Source: Candidatus Blautia intestinavium
GTDB lineage: Bacteria > Bacillota > Clostridia > Lachnospirales > Lachnospiraceae
Reading direction: 5' to 3'
DNA length: 40,452 nucleotides
NCBI GenBank assembly: GCA_019113745.1
Contig: DXGV01000060.1
Span: forward strand, 1-40,452
A program made the position numbers and the translations under genes. Position 1 is the stretch's first letter, and the number at the start of each line of letters is the position of its first letter. The notes under the pieces are model-generated. The model did not search any database. It was not told the DNA's origin and saw only the letters and a program-made list of their open reading frames with translations. Positions 17,261 through 26,538 of this stretch are shown in pieces.

Positions 17261-17905
17261 GTGAGAAAAATGGAAAACAGAAAAACATATGACAGAAAAA
17301 AGGACCTTTATTCCCTGCTTGTCCTGGCCGGAGGAAAGAGCAGCCGTATGGGTAGAGATAAGGCAAAGCTTCTTCTGGGAGAAAAGAGCTTTCTGGAATG
17401 TATTCTGGATAAAGCGGAGATGCTGGGAATCAGAGAAACATATCTTTCCGGCCATGGCTGGGATGGAAAAGGCGTCCGTACAGTTCCCGACAGATACCGG
17501 GAAAGGGGACCGCTGGGCGGGATGCACGCCTGCTTTTCTGTTATGGACACGCCCTATGCTCTGGTGCTTCCTGTGGATGTGCCGCAGATTTCCCTGTCAG
17601 TGCTACAGATACTTCTGGATGCTCACGGCAGGCTGCTTAACAAAAATCGTCAGGGATACGTCCATCCATTATTACTTTCCCACGGGGACTGGACGGAACC
17701 GCTGATCGGAATTTATCCCACGGCGCTGAGCGCTAAGATCGCAGAGCTGATCGAAAAGGAGTCCGCCCCGGTATTCCGTCTCCTTGATGAAACAGGATAC
17801 GATATCTGCCAGGTTTCTGTCCGGGAATGGGAACTTGAAAATATCAATACCCCGAAAGATTATGAGATGCTGCTGGAGCAGCGGAAAAGAGGAATAAAGA
17901 AATGA
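17261..17905 (+). CDS. mobA: Molybdenum cofactor guanylyltransferase MobA
   Basis: A 214-residue cytoplasmic nucleotidyltransferase that adds GMP to molybdopterin to give the guanine dinucleotide cofactor used by formate dehydrogenase. The N-terminal motif LAGGKSSRMGRDKA binds GTP, and LPVDVPQ is the metal/nucleotide site. GTG 17261 has GGAAAG four bases upstream; ATG 17270, three codons later, is the alternative start. It overlaps moeA by four bases. Placement before moeA, mobB and fdhF fits cofactor supply for the enzyme encoded next. Confidence 0.88.
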   Translation: MRKMENRKTYDRKKDLYSLLVLAGGKSSRMGRDKAKLLLGEKSFLECILDKAEMLGIRETYLSGHGWDGKGVRTVPDRYRERGPLGGMHACFSVMDTPYALVLPVDVPQISLSVLQILLDAHGRLLNKNRQGYVHPLLLSHGDWTEPLIGIYPTALSAKIAELIEKESAPVFRLLDETGYDICQVSVREWELENINTPKDYEMLLEQRKRGIKK

Positions 17906-19113
17906 TGGAAGGGATTTTGCTGGAGGAAGCTCTGAAAGTGATCCTGGATAAGGTACATATCATAACGGACACTGTAAATACAGCAGTCGGCGAGGCAGGA
18001 GGCCGCATCCTTGCAGAAGATGTATACGCGCCTTTGGACAACCCGCCTTTTCCCCGTTCTCCTGTAGACGGATATGCAGTAAGCGCTATGGATATAAAAG
18101 AAGCAGGGCAGGAGCATCCTGCGGAGCTTAAAGTGGCGGGATGTGTCTACGCCGGAGACGATGGACAGTCCTGCTCTTTAAAGCCGGGAGAAGCATACCG
18201 AATCATGACGGGAGCGCCTTTTCCGGAAGGAGCGGATACGGCTGTAAAACAGGAGGACACGGACTTCGGAGAAGATATAGTGAAAATATATAAAAGCCAG
18301 AAAGCTTATGATAATTACTGTTTTCAGGGAGAGGATTACAAAAAAGGCTGTCTTCTCCTGAAAAAAGGAACCCGCCTGACTTTTGCGGAGCAGGGAATCC
18401 TTTCCGGCATCGGGTATACAGAGATTCCGGTGTTCCGAAAACCGATAGTCAGGATCTTTACTACCGGAGACGAGCTGTGTCCTCCGGGAGCACCTTTGAA
18501 GCCGGGAAAAATTTATGATTCCAACGGGATGATGGTGGCCTCCCGGCTAAAAGAACTGGGGATTGCGCCGAAATCAGTCCTTCATCAGCCGGACAGCGAA
18601 GAGAATCTTGCACAAGCCCTCCGGGAAGCGGCAAAGGACGCAGATGTGATCATCACTACGGGAGGAGTGTCTGTTGGAAAAAAAGATATCCTTCACGGCG
18701 CGCTGAAAAAACTGGGAGCGGAGAAGATATTCTGGAGGATCAGACTCCAGCCCGGTATGCCTACGATTTTTTCTGTATATCAGGATACCTGCATCCTTTC
18801 ACTGTCCGGAAATCCTTTTGGAGCCATGGCGAACCTGGAGCTTTTGTTCCGTCCTGTACTGGCGAAAATGACGGGAGATGAAAGCTGTCTGATGGAAAAG
18901 AGACATGGCGTAATGAAAACGGATTTTCCGAAAAAAAGCCGGGTGCGCCGTTTCGTCAGGGCGGTTTATAAAGACGGAAACGTATCTTTTCCCCAGGGGA
19001 TCTACTCTTCGGGAGCAATCGGCGCCCTCAGGGGATGCAACTGCCTTCTGGATATTCCGGCCGGGACAGAAGGGATCAGAGCAGGAGAAAAGGTGACGGT
19101 ATGGATGCTGTAA
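17902..19113 (+). CDS. moeA: Molybdopterin molybdenumtransferase MoeA
   Basis: A 403-residue cytoplasmic enzyme that inserts molybdate (or tungstate) into adenylated molybdopterin. Domains in order: N-terminal region with FPRSPVDGYAV, a central part with MTGAPFPEGADTAVKQED, the MoCF-binding domain with TTGDEL...YDSNGMMV and ITTGGVSVGKKD, and a C-terminal beta domain from about residue 320. The start overlaps the mobA stop. The end overlaps mobB, so the three are translationally linked. Confidence 0.95.
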   Translation: MMEGILLEEALKVILDKVHIITDTVNTAVGEAGGRILAEDVYAPLDNPPFPRSPVDGYAVSAMDIKEAGQEHPAELKVAGCVYAGDDGQSCSLKPGEAYRIMTGAPFPEGADTAVKQEDTDFGEDIVKIYKSQKAYDNYCFQGEDYKKGCLLLKKGTRLTFAEQGILSGIGYTEIPVFRKPIVRIFTTGDELCPPGAPLKPGKIYDSNGMMVASRLKELGIAPKSVLHQPDSEENLAQALREAAKDADVIITTGGVSVGKKDILHGALKKLGAEKIFWRIRLQPGMPTIFSVYQDTCILSLSGNPFGAMANLELLFRPVLAKMTGDESCLMEKRHGVMKTDFPKKSRVRRFVRAVYKDGNVSFPQGIYSSGAIGALRGCNCLLDIPAGTEGIRAGEKVTVWML

Positions 19114-19619
19114 GACCATATATCGCCGCGGTCAGCGGCGTGAAAAATTCCGGTAAGACCACATTTTTGGAAAAGCTGATCCCGGAACTGAAAAAAAGAG
19201 GATACCGCACGGCGGTGCTCAAACACGACGGCCATGAATTTAAAGCGGATACAGAAGCGACAGATACCTTCCGGCTCCGTAAGGCCGGGGCTTACGGAAC
19301 CTGTATTTTTTCCGAAAGCAGATGGATGGCAGTAAAGGAGCAGCCGGACAGCAGTCCGGAAGAGCTTGCAAAGCTGTTTTCGGAGGCGGACGTGATACTT
19401 GCCGAAGGGTTGAAAAGCTCCGGGTATCCTAAATTTGAGATCGTTCGCGGAGAAATTTCAAAGGAAAGCGTCTGTGATCCCGCAACCCTTCTTGCTCTGG
19501 TGACAGATACCGGGATAAAAATTGCCGGAATTCCGTCTGTAGGACTGGAAGATATCGGAAAATGCGCCGACATCCTCGAAAAAGAAATAGATAAATATAA
19601 AAAACAGAAAAAAATATAA
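19101..19619 (+). CDS. mobB: Molybdopterin-guanine dinucleotide biosynthesis protein MobB
   Basis: A 172-residue P-loop GTPase thought to assist MobA or cofactor delivery. Walker A is GVKNSGKTT near residue 13, followed by VLKHDGHEF and DTFRLRKAGAYG, all typical of MobB. ATG 19101 is preferred over upstream in-frame codons because AGGTGA lies five bases before it and the P-loop is then at the usual distance. It overlaps the moeA end. Confidence 0.9.
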   Translation: MDAVRPYIAAVSGVKNSGKTTFLEKLIPELKKRGYRTAVLKHDGHEFKADTEATDTFRLRKAGAYGTCIFSESRWMAVKEQPDSSPEELAKLFSEADVILAEGLKSSGYPKFEIVRGEISKESVCDPATLLALVTDTGIKIAGIPSVGLEDIGKCADILEKEIDKYKKQKKI

Positions 19620-19637
19620 AAAACTACTGCTTTTTCC

Positions 19638-19666
19638 TTGCTGAGAAAAACTATCAATGTTAAAAT
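19638..19666 (+). promoter_or_regulatory. Promoter of the HDCR operon (fdhF-hycB-hycB-hydA2)
   Basis: TTGCTG, a 17-base spacer and TAAAAT in the 82-base gap after mobB, about 35 bases before fdhF. It would allow the enzyme subunits to be made in larger amounts than the cofactor genes. Read-through from mobB is also possible. Confidence 0.5.
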
Positions 19667-19701
19667 AAAAACGAAAAAATGTATTGGGAGGAGGAAAATA
19701 T

Positions 19702-21891
19702 ATGGCTTTAAAACAGGTTCAGACAACCTGTCCGTACTGCGGCGCAGGCTGTCAGATCATGTTTACGGTCGATTCTGACGCGAATAAGATCGTAGAAGCA
19801 GTTCCTGCCAAGGGCAGGACAAACGACGGAACCCTCTGCCTGAAAGGTCATTACGGCTGGGATTATCTTAACGATCCCCAGATACTTACCAGACGTCTGA
19901 GAAAGCCGATGATCCGAAAAGGGGGAAAGAAAGCGCCTCTTGAGGAGGTATCCTGGCAGGAGGCTATTTCTTATGTGGCAAAACGCCTTAAAGAGATCAA
20001 GGAGAAATACGGCCCGGATTCCATTATGGGAACAGGCTCCGCCAGAGGCGCAGGCAACGAGGCCAATTACCTGATGCAGAAATTTATGCGCGCGTGCATC
20101 GGCACCAACAATGTCGATCACTGCGCCCGAATATGACATGCGCCTTCGGTAGCGGGTCTACTGTATTCTTTAGGTTCAGGCGCAATGTCCATGGGCATCC
20201 CGGAGATCGAGGATGCAGGCTGTTTACTCTGCTTCGGCTATAACGGAGCGGATTCCCATCCCATCGTCGCGAGACGTATTGTCCGCGGACGGCAGAAGGG
20301 AATGAAAATTATCTGCGCGGACCCCCGTGTGACGGAAACCGCGCGTATCTCAGACATTCATCTCCAGCTTAAGGGCGGTTCAAACCTTGCCCTGGTAAAC
20401 GCTATGGCGAATGTGATCTGGACGGAAGGTCTGGCGGATACGAAATTTATTGAGGAACACACAAAAGGTTTTGAGGATTTTGTGAAGGTGATCGAGAAAT
20501 ATACTCCCGAATATGCGGAACCCATCACCCACATTCCTGCGGAAACGATCCGTAAGGCCGCGAGAATGTACGCCACCACCAAGCCGGCCATGATCCTTTA
20601 CGGCATGGGCGTCTGTCAGTTCACCCAGGCGGTAGACGTGGTGAAGGGTCTTGCGAACCTGGCTCTTATGACAGGCAATTTCGGAGGTCCGGCAATGGGT
20701 ATCGGTCCTGTCCGCGGACAGAATAACGTTCAGGGAGCCTGCGATATGGGAGCTTTGCCAAATTCCTATCCAGGATATCAGAATGTGACGGATCCGGAGG
20801 CAAGGGCAAAATTTGAAAAAGCCTGGGGCGTATCCCTTCCAGGCGAGATTGGCTGTCCCATTACTCATGTGCCCCACAGGATCCTTCATGAGAAAGACGA
20901 AAAGAAACGTATCCATGCGTACTACATATTCGGCGAGGATCCGGCACAGTCTGATCCGGATCTTGCGGAAGTCAGAGAAGCTCTGGATAAGTGCGACTTT
21001 GTGGTAATGCAGGATATCTATATGAACAAGACAGGTCTTTATGCGGACGTGATACTTCCGGCGGCTGCCTGGGGAGAGAACGAAGGTATCTATACCTGCG
21101 CGGACAGAGGCTTCCAGAGAGTGAGAAAGCTTATTGAGCCGGAGGGCGATGTAAAGCCTGACTGGCAGATCATCGCGGAGATTTCCACTGCCATGGGATA
21201 TCCTATGAATTATAAAAACACAGAGGAAATCTGGAACGAAATGATCGATCTTTGTCCCAGCTTCAAGGGTGCTACCTACGAAAAGATCGAGAAATACGGC
21301 TGTGTACAGTGGCCCTGCCGCGACAAGTCCATGGAAGATAAGGGAACGCCCTATCTCCACAAAGATGGTATTTTCGGAACAAAGGATCATAAAGCGCTGT
21401 TCTATGGAACGGACTGGCATCCGCCTGTGGAGCTGGAAAACGACCAGTATCCCATGACGCTTTCCACCGTCCGTGAGGTAGGACATTATTCCGTCCGCAC
21501 TATGACAGGAAACTGCCGTACCCTGCGCAATCTGGAGGACGAGCCGGGATGGGTGCAGATGAACACAGGCGACTGTGAGCGCATGGGCCTGAAAAAAGGC
21601 GAGCTGGTGAAAATCCTTTCCAAGAGAGGATACTGCATCACAAGATGCCTGCCTACAGACCGTGTGGAGCCGGGAGCCACCTATATGACTTATCAGTGGT
21701 GGATCGGAGCCTGCAACGAGCTGACAACGGCCAAGCTCGACCCCATCAGTAACACGCCGGAGTACAAATACTGCGCCTGCCGCGTAGAAAAGATCGAAGA
21801 CCAGGAGTGGGCGGAGCGCCATGTAATGGAGCTTTACGACGATATCCGCGCCCAGATGGGAATTGATACGGGAAAGGGGGCTGAAGCATGA
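19702..21891 (+). CDS. fdhF: Selenocysteine-containing formate dehydrogenase catalytic subunit (HDCR FdhF type)
   Basis: A 729-residue Mo/W-bis-MGD enzyme interconverting formate and CO2. An in-frame UGA at 20134-20136 is selenocysteine 145 in the classical context VDHCARI-U-HAPSVAG; the frame continues on both sides with family sequence. The N-terminus has a [4Fe-4S] motif (C10, C13, C17, C46). The C-terminal part binds the cofactor. ATG 19702 follows GGGAGGAGG. The four-base overlap with the next ferredoxin gene and the downstream hydrogenase identify it as the CO2-reducing subunit of a hydrogen-dependent CO2 reductase. Acting as a formate hydrogenlyase in the reverse direction is equally compatible. 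Routine ORF calling would split it at the UGA. Confidence 0.95.
20134..20170 (+). promoter_or_regulatory. Selenocysteine UGA codon and SECIS hairpin in fdhF
   Basis: UGA at 20134-20136 is followed after ten bases by a six-pair stem, CGGTAG (20147-20152) with CTACTG (20158-20163). The five-base loop CGGGT contains the GGU that SelB recognises. Distance and loop resemble the E. coli fdhF element (loop AGGUCU). This hairpin should recruit SelB with Sec-tRNA. Confidence 0.85.
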
Positions 21892-22427
21892 ATTACTTTG
21901 TGAAGGGAAACCCTGACCTCTGTATCGGATGCCGCACCTGTATGATCGGATGCGTAGTCGCCCATGAGGGTAAGCGTATTTTTGAAGTGGATCCGGATTC
22001 TTATGATTTCAATCCAAGGCTCCATGTGGTGAGGACTGTGCGCCTCAGCGTCCCGGTACAGTGCAAGCACTGTGAAAATCCGGCCTGTATGGCCGTCTGT
22101 CCGGTGGGAGCCATTTCTCAGAAGGATCACTGCGTGATTATAGACCAGGATAAATGTATGGGCTGCAAATCCTGTATGGACGCCTGTCCTTTCGGAGCCA
22201 TCAACATGACGGAAAGAAAGGGACATGTCCAGGCGGACGGAACCCTGAAAAAAACCGCCAATAAATGCGACCTGTGCTATGGGCTGCCGGGCGGTCCGGC
22301 CTGTGTGAGAGTCTGTCCCACAGAAGCCCTCGCTCTTATCACGGAGGAGGATCTTGAAACCGCCATGGAACGTAAGCGGGCGGAGACAGCCAGAAACACG
22401 TTCAGAGAGAATCATCCGCAGGAATAG
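21888..22427 (+). CDS. HycB/HydN-like ferredoxin subunit with four [4Fe-4S] motifs (HDCR electron-transfer subunit)
   Basis: A 179-residue cytoplasmic iron-sulfur protein. Four cysteine groups are visible: CIGCRTCMIGC, CKHCENPACMAVCP, CMGCKSCMDACP and CDLCYGLPGGPACVRVCP, giving room for four [4Fe-4S] clusters. It would pass electrons between formate dehydrogenase and hydrogenase. It overlaps fdhF by four bases and is a paralogue of the next gene. It corresponds to the HycB2/HycB3 subunits of HDCR; which of the two is not decided here. Confidence 0.9.
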   Translation: MNYFVKGNPDLCIGCRTCMIGCVVAHEGKRIFEVDPDSYDFNPRLHVVRTVRLSVPVQCKHCENPACMAVCPVGAISQKDHCVIIDQDKCMGCKSCMDACPFGAINMTERKGHVQADGTLKKTANKCDLCYGLPGGPACVRVCPTEALALITEEDLETAMERKRAETARNTFRENHPQE

Positions 22428-22439
22428 GAGGACAGGATC

Positions 22440-23003
22440 ATGAAAAAGGAATTAGGTTGCTTCGTAGTGGGTGACAGTACAAAATGTACAGGCTGCCGGG
22501 CGTGTGAACTGGCCTGCTTTACCGTTCATAACCGTGAGAGCAATCACGTAGGAAAAACTGTGGGAACTGTGACGGTTCCTGTTGCGCCCAGATTATTCCT
22601 TACAAAATTTGAAGAAGGATGTATGCCGATCCAGTGCAAGCACTGCGAGGACGCGCCATGTCTGAACGCCTGTACAAAGGGGGCGATCAGCCGCATCGAC
22701 CATCAGGTGATCGTAGACGCGGAGAAATGTATCGGCTGCAAAGACTGTATGCAGGCCTGTCCTTTCGGCGCTATAGCGCTGCTTCCCTATGCAAAGGACG
22801 GAAAGCTTGTGGCTCAGCCCATGGGAGAGGAAACGAAGGTTTTCGCCTCCAAGTGCGATCTCTGCGCCGGGATTGAAGGCGGTCCGGCCTGCGTCCGCGT
22901 CTGTCCGCACCAGGCCCTTCGCCTGGTGGATCCGGAAGCGGAACGGGAAGAAAAGAACATTAAGGCGGCAGAAGCTCTGCTCCTGACAAAAAACTGGAGA
23001 TAA
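22440..23003 (+). CDS. HycB/HydN-like ferredoxin subunit, second copy (HDCR electron-transfer subunit)
   Basis: A 187-residue paralogue of the preceding protein with the same four-cluster plan: CTGCRACELAC, CKHCEDAPCLNACT, CIGCKDCMQACP and CDLCAGIEGGPACVRVCP. It starts 12 bases after the first copy behind AGGAGGA. Two HycB-like subunits between FdhF and HydA2 is the arrangement of HDCR, where these proteins form the electron wire. The N-terminal 60 residues diverge from copy one, suggesting distinct partners. Confidence 0.9.
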   Translation: MKKELGCFVVGDSTKCTGCRACELACFTVHNRESNHVGKTVGTVTVPVAPRLFLTKFEEGCMPIQCKHCEDAPCLNACTKGAISRIDHQVIVDAEKCIGCKDCMQACPFGAIALLPYAKDGKLVAQPMGEETKVFASKCDLCAGIEGGPACVRVCPHQALRLVDPEAEREEKNIKAAEALLLTKNWR

Positions 23004-23018
23004 GGGAGGACAAAATTC

Positions 23019-24380
23019 ATGATAGTAGAAATAGATAAGAATATTTGTACCGGCTGCCGTGAGTGCGCAGAGGTCTGTCCTGCCTATGCTATTGTGGGAG
23101 AGCAGGGAGAGCCTCAGACCATTGATGAAAGCCGCTGCGTCAGATGCGGCCAGTGCGTACAGAAATGCAAATCCTACGTGTCTGTACTGACCCATGGTAA
23201 AGACGCTTATGAAAGAGTGAAAAAAGAAAGACATATTCCGGACTGTGTGCAGGAGCCGCTGTTTGCCGCCCACGCAGTCTGCAATGTAGATAAAGTGAAG
23301 GCAGCCCTTACGGATAAGGAGAAGTTTATTATTGTCCAGTGCGCGCCAGCAGTTCGGGTTGCTATTGCGGAGGAATTCGGAGAAGAACTCGGTTCTCTTA
23401 CCCCGGGAAAACTTTCCGCCGCCCTTCATGCGCTGGGCTTCGACAGAGTGTATGATACCAACTTCCCGGCGGACGTGACGATCATGGAGGAAGGCACGGA
23501 GCTGGTAAAAAGGATCACAGAAGGCGGCGTCCTTCCCATGTTTACTTCCTGCTGTCCTGCATGGGTGAAATTTCTGGAGAATAATTATCCGGAGCTGAAG
23601 GATCACCTTTCTTCCGCGAAGAGCCCCCAGCAGATCGGCGGAGCCATTTTTAAGACATATGGAGCCCAGCTTGAGGGGAAAACAGGAGCCGATATCTACA
23701 GTGTTTCCGTGATGCCCTGTACCTGCAAGGAGTTTGAGTGCAGCCGTCCGGAAATGAAAGACAGCGGCTATCAGGACGTGGATGTGGCGATCACAACCAG
23801 AGATCTGGCATGGATGATCCGCGATATGGGAATCGACTGGAACAGTCTGGAAGAGATGGATTTTGACCGGCCTCTGGGTGTTTATACAGGCGCCGGAGCG
23901 ATCTTTGGCGTTACGGGAGGCGTCATGGAGGCGGCTATCCGTACCGGATACGAGCTGGTGACAGGTCAGCCCATTCCTGATGTGGAGGTAACGGCAGTGC
24001 GGGGAACGGAAGGTTTCCGTACTTCTACACTGAAAGTAGGGGACCTGAATCTGAGGGTAGGCGTTGTCACCGGACTGAAAAATGTAATCCCGGTGCTGGA
24101 GGCTGTAAAGAACGGAACACTGGATCTTCATTTTATTGAAGTGATGACCTGCCCGGAGGGATGCGTCAGCGGAGGCGGACAGCCCAAGATGCTGATGGAT
24201 ACCGACCAGAAGGAAGCATACGCGGCCAGAAGAGAGGCTATTTTCGCACATGACCGGGAACTTCCTTATCGGAAATCCCATGAGAACCCGGCAATAAAGA
24301 AGGTTTATGAAGAGTTTCTGGAGGAACCCAACAGCCATATCGCCCATCATTTACTTCATACGACCTACTGTATTAAATAA
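23019..24380 (+). CDS. hydA2: [FeFe] hydrogenase catalytic subunit, HydA2 type of hydrogen-dependent CO2 reductase
   Basis: A 453-residue hydrogenase that oxidises or makes H2 at the H-cluster. The N-terminus has two [4Fe-4S] motifs (CTGCRECAEVCP and CVRCGQCVQKCK). The three H-cluster signatures are TSCCPAW (176-182), MPCTCKEFE (232-240) and TCPEGCVSGGGQP (377-389), supplying the cluster cysteines. It lacks the longer N-terminal domains of bifurcating HydA. Size and gene order match HydA2 of Acetobacterium-type HDCR. The start follows AGGGAGGA, 15 bases after the ferredoxin gene. HydEFG maturases are not in the window. Confidence 0.92.
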   Translation: MIVEIDKNICTGCRECAEVCPAYAIVGEQGEPQTIDESRCVRCGQCVQKCKSYVSVLTHGKDAYERVKKERHIPDCVQEPLFAAHAVCNVDKVKAALTDKEKFIIVQCAPAVRVAIAEEFGEELGSLTPGKLSAALHALGFDRVYDTNFPADVTIMEEGTELVKRITEGGVLPMFTSCCPAWVKFLENNYPELKDHLSSAKSPQQIGGAIFKTYGAQLEGKTGADIYSVSVMPCTCKEFECSRPEMKDSGYQDVDVAITTRDLAWMIRDMGIDWNSLEEMDFDRPLGVYTGAGAIFGVTGGVMEAAIRTGYELVTGQPIPDVEVTAVRGTEGFRTSTLKVGDLNLRVGVVTGLKNVIPVLEAVKNGTLDLHFIEVMTCPEGCVSGGGQPKMLMDTDQKEAYAARREAIFAHDRELPYRKSHENPAIKKVYEEFLEEPNSHIAHHLLHTTYCIK

Positions 24381-24426
24381 AAAAGGCGAATGAACAGAAC
24401 TGAAAAAAATTAGAATGATGAACAAT

Positions 24427-24524
24427 AAAACACCTGGAAAGGGGATGCTGTGTCAGGAAACCGGCGCAGCCCGACCTGTCTCCAGGTGTTTTGTTACATA
24501 TGCGAACTGTAACGGTGTTTTTTT
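24427..24524 (+). terminator. Structured double hairpin between hydA2 and selB, probable terminator region
   Basis: AAAACACCTGGA (24427-24438) pairs perfectly with TCCAGGTGTTTT (24481-24492). Inside is an eight-pair stem, GCTGTGTC with GGCGCAGC, with an eight-base loop. The outer helix ends in TTTTGTT. A second hairpin, GTTACA/TGTAAC (24493-24513), is followed by GGTG and seven T. Together they probably end the HDCR transcript. The elaborate first structure could also be a regulatory RNA. Confidence 0.6.
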
Positions 24525-24554
24525 CGGAATAGGCCGCCACGTTTCAGGCTCTGC

Positions 24555-24583
24555 TTTACGTCTCCTGGCTAGTGTGGTAGAAT
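24555..24583 (+). promoter_or_regulatory. Probable promoter of selB-selD-selA
   Basis: TTTACG, a 17-base spacer and TAGAAT, about 30 bases upstream of selB and after the terminator-like hairpins. Confidence 0.45.
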
Positions 24584-24614
24584 AAGGGGCAGACACAGGA
24601 CAGAGGTTAAGGCT

Positions 24615-26534
24615 ATGAGATATGGGATTATCGGTACGGCGGGCCATGTGGATCATGGAAAGACCTGTCTGATCCAGGCATTGACAGGAATCGACACAGA
24701 CCGTCTGAAAGAAGAAAAAAAAAGAGGCATTACCATTGAGCTTGGCTTTGCCTGGATGGACTTTCCAGATGGCGGCAGGGTAGGGATCGTGGATGTGCCC
24801 GGACATGAAAAATTTGTAAAAAATATGCTGGCGGGAGCAGGTGGCATGGATCTTGTGATGCTTGTAGTGGCGGCGGATGAAGGCGTGATGCCCCAGACGG
24901 TGGAACATCTGGATATCCTTTCTATTCTTGGAATCCGCTACGGCGTGATCGTTATCACCAAGACCGATCTGGCGGAGCCGGAGCTTGTTGCTCTTGTAGA
25001 GGAAGATATCCGGGAGCTTGTAAAGGATACCTTCCTGGAAAATGCTCCCGTGGTTCCCGTGTCCGTATACAAAAACCAGGGGCTGGATATTCTGAAGGAG
25101 ACACTGTATGAAATGTACCGGAAGCTTCCTCCCCGGAAGGAGGGAACGCATTTCCGGCTTCCCATAGACCGTGTATTTACTATGAAAGGATTCGGCACCA
25201 TCGTTACAGGCACGCTTTCCGAAGGAAAGATCAGGAAAGGCCAGGAGGTTGTCCTTTATCCTGAAAACCGCCCTGTGAAAATCCGGAGCATTCAGGTACA
25301 CGGACAGCCGGAGGATACAGCCTGCGCCGGCCAGAGAGTGGCGGTGAATCTTCCGGATCGGACAAAGGATGAGGTTTTCCGGGGAGACGTGCTTGCCTCA
25401 AAAGGAAGCCTTTTCCCTACGCGGATGGCGGACGTGCTTCTTACAATGCTGCGCCATACGGAGCGCACCGTTAAAAACGGAAGCAGAGTGCATATTTATC
25501 ATGGAACCCGTGAGCTTTTAGGCAAAGCGGTTCTCCTGGACCGGGAGGAGCTGAAGGCCGGCGAAAGCTGTTATGCGCAGCTCCGTCTGGAGGAAGAAAC
25601 AGTTCTACGTAAAGGCGACCGTTTCGTGATCCGTTTTTACTCTCCCGCAGAAACCATCGGAGGCGGCGTAGTATTAGACGCCTGTCCCGGAAAACACCGG
25701 AGAAAAGACAAGGAAGTGCTGGAAGCCTTCCGTATTAAGGAGAAAGGAACTTTGGAGGAGCAACTGGAGATTTCTGCACTGGAACACTGGGGATGCTTCT
25801 GTACTCTGGAGGAGCTGGCTCTGCGAAGCTCGCTGAACCGTTCCAGCCTGAAAAACGCCGCCCTGAAGCTGAAAGAAAAGAAGCAACTGGTAAAGCTTAA
25901 TGAGAATCTTTATATCCACAGAAGAGAATTTGAGCATTACCGAAAAAAAACAGAAGAGTTCCTGAATGAATTTCATAAAGCCTACCCTCTGAAAGAAGGA
26001 ATGGGGATTGAGGAAGCTCGCAGCCGCCTGGGGCTTATGGACAGCAGAAGAGCCGATGAGATTTTTTTGGCGCTGAAGGAAGAGAAAGTGATAAAAGAAG
26101 AAAACGGCTGCCTCAGCAAAAAACGTTTCCGGGTGGTGTTAAAAGAGGACGAGGACGCCATGGTGCAGGAGATTCTGAAACATTATCTGGAGGCGGGCTT
26201 TGCGCCTCTGGCTACAGAGCTTTATATAAAAGAACACCGCAGCCAGAAGAAATTCCAGGCTGTTTTTACCTCCCTTTTGAATAAAAAAGCGCTGATCCGC
26301 CTTGACGGGCAGTATTGCATACACAGAGAGTATTATGAAAAAGCAAAAAATTCGTTTGCCGAGATGGCGGCGCACTGCCCGGAAGTTGTTCTTGGCGAAT
26401 ACCGGGACTATCTGGGGTGCTCAAGAAAGGTGGCGGTGGCGCTTCTGGAGCATTTTGACAAAAACGGCTATACCAGAAAAACGGAGGGCGGAAGAGTTCT
26501 GAAGTATCCGCCTGTAGGAAGCGAAGGGAGGTGA
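24615..26534 (+). CDS. selB: Selenocysteine-specific translation elongation factor SelB
   Basis: A 639-residue GTPase that brings Sec-tRNA to UGA codons marked by SECIS hairpins. The EF-Tu-like part shows GHVDHGKT (10-17), [18 protein letters not shown] and TKTDL. Beta-barrel domains follow, then C-terminal winged-helix domains from about residue 370 that bind the SECIS. Length is normal. It begins the cluster selB-selD-selA; the selD start lies five bases after its stop. It should serve the UGA codons in fdhF and selD. Confidence 0.95.
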   Translation: MRYGIIGTAGHVDHGKTCLIQALTGIDTDRLKEEKKRGITIELGFAWMDFPDGGRVGIVDVPGHEKFVKNMLAGAGGMDLVMLVVAADEGVMPQTVEHLDILSILGIRYGVIVITKTDLAEPELVALVEEDIRELVKDTFLENAPVVPVSVYKNQGLDILKETLYEMYRKLPPRKEGTHFRLPIDRVFTMKGFGTIVTGTLSEGKIRKGQEVVLYPENRPVKIRSIQVHGQPEDTACAGQRVAVNLPDRTKDEVFRGDVLASKGSLFPTRMADVLLTMLRHTERTVKNGSRVHIYHGTRELLGKAVLLDREELKAGESCYAQLRLEEETVLRKGDRFVIRFYSPAETIGGGVVLDACPGKHRRKDKEVLEAFRIKEKGTLEEQLEISALEHWGCFCTLEELALRSSLNRSSLKNAALKLKEKKQLVKLNENLYIHRREFEHYRKKTEEFLNEFHKAYPLKEGMGIEEARSRLGLMDSRRADEIFLALKEEKVIKEENGCLSKKRFRVVLKEDEDAMVQEILKHYLEAGFAPLATELYIKEHRSQKKFQAVFTSLLNKKALIRLDGQYCIHREYYEKAKNSFAEMAAHCPEVVLGEYRDYLGCSRKVAVALLEHFDKNGYTRKTEGGRVLKYPPVGSEGR

Positions 26535-26538
26535 GGAT

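Noticed and set aside
20137..21891. Separate formate dehydrogenase fragment or pseudogene after the stop at 20134
   Set aside because: The TGA is in frame in the classical Sec context with a SECIS hairpin, and sel genes adjoin; this is one selenoprotein gene.
22593..24350. 585-residue open frame on the minus strand
   Set aside because: It is antisense to the hydrogenase and ferredoxin genes and has no recognisable protein features.
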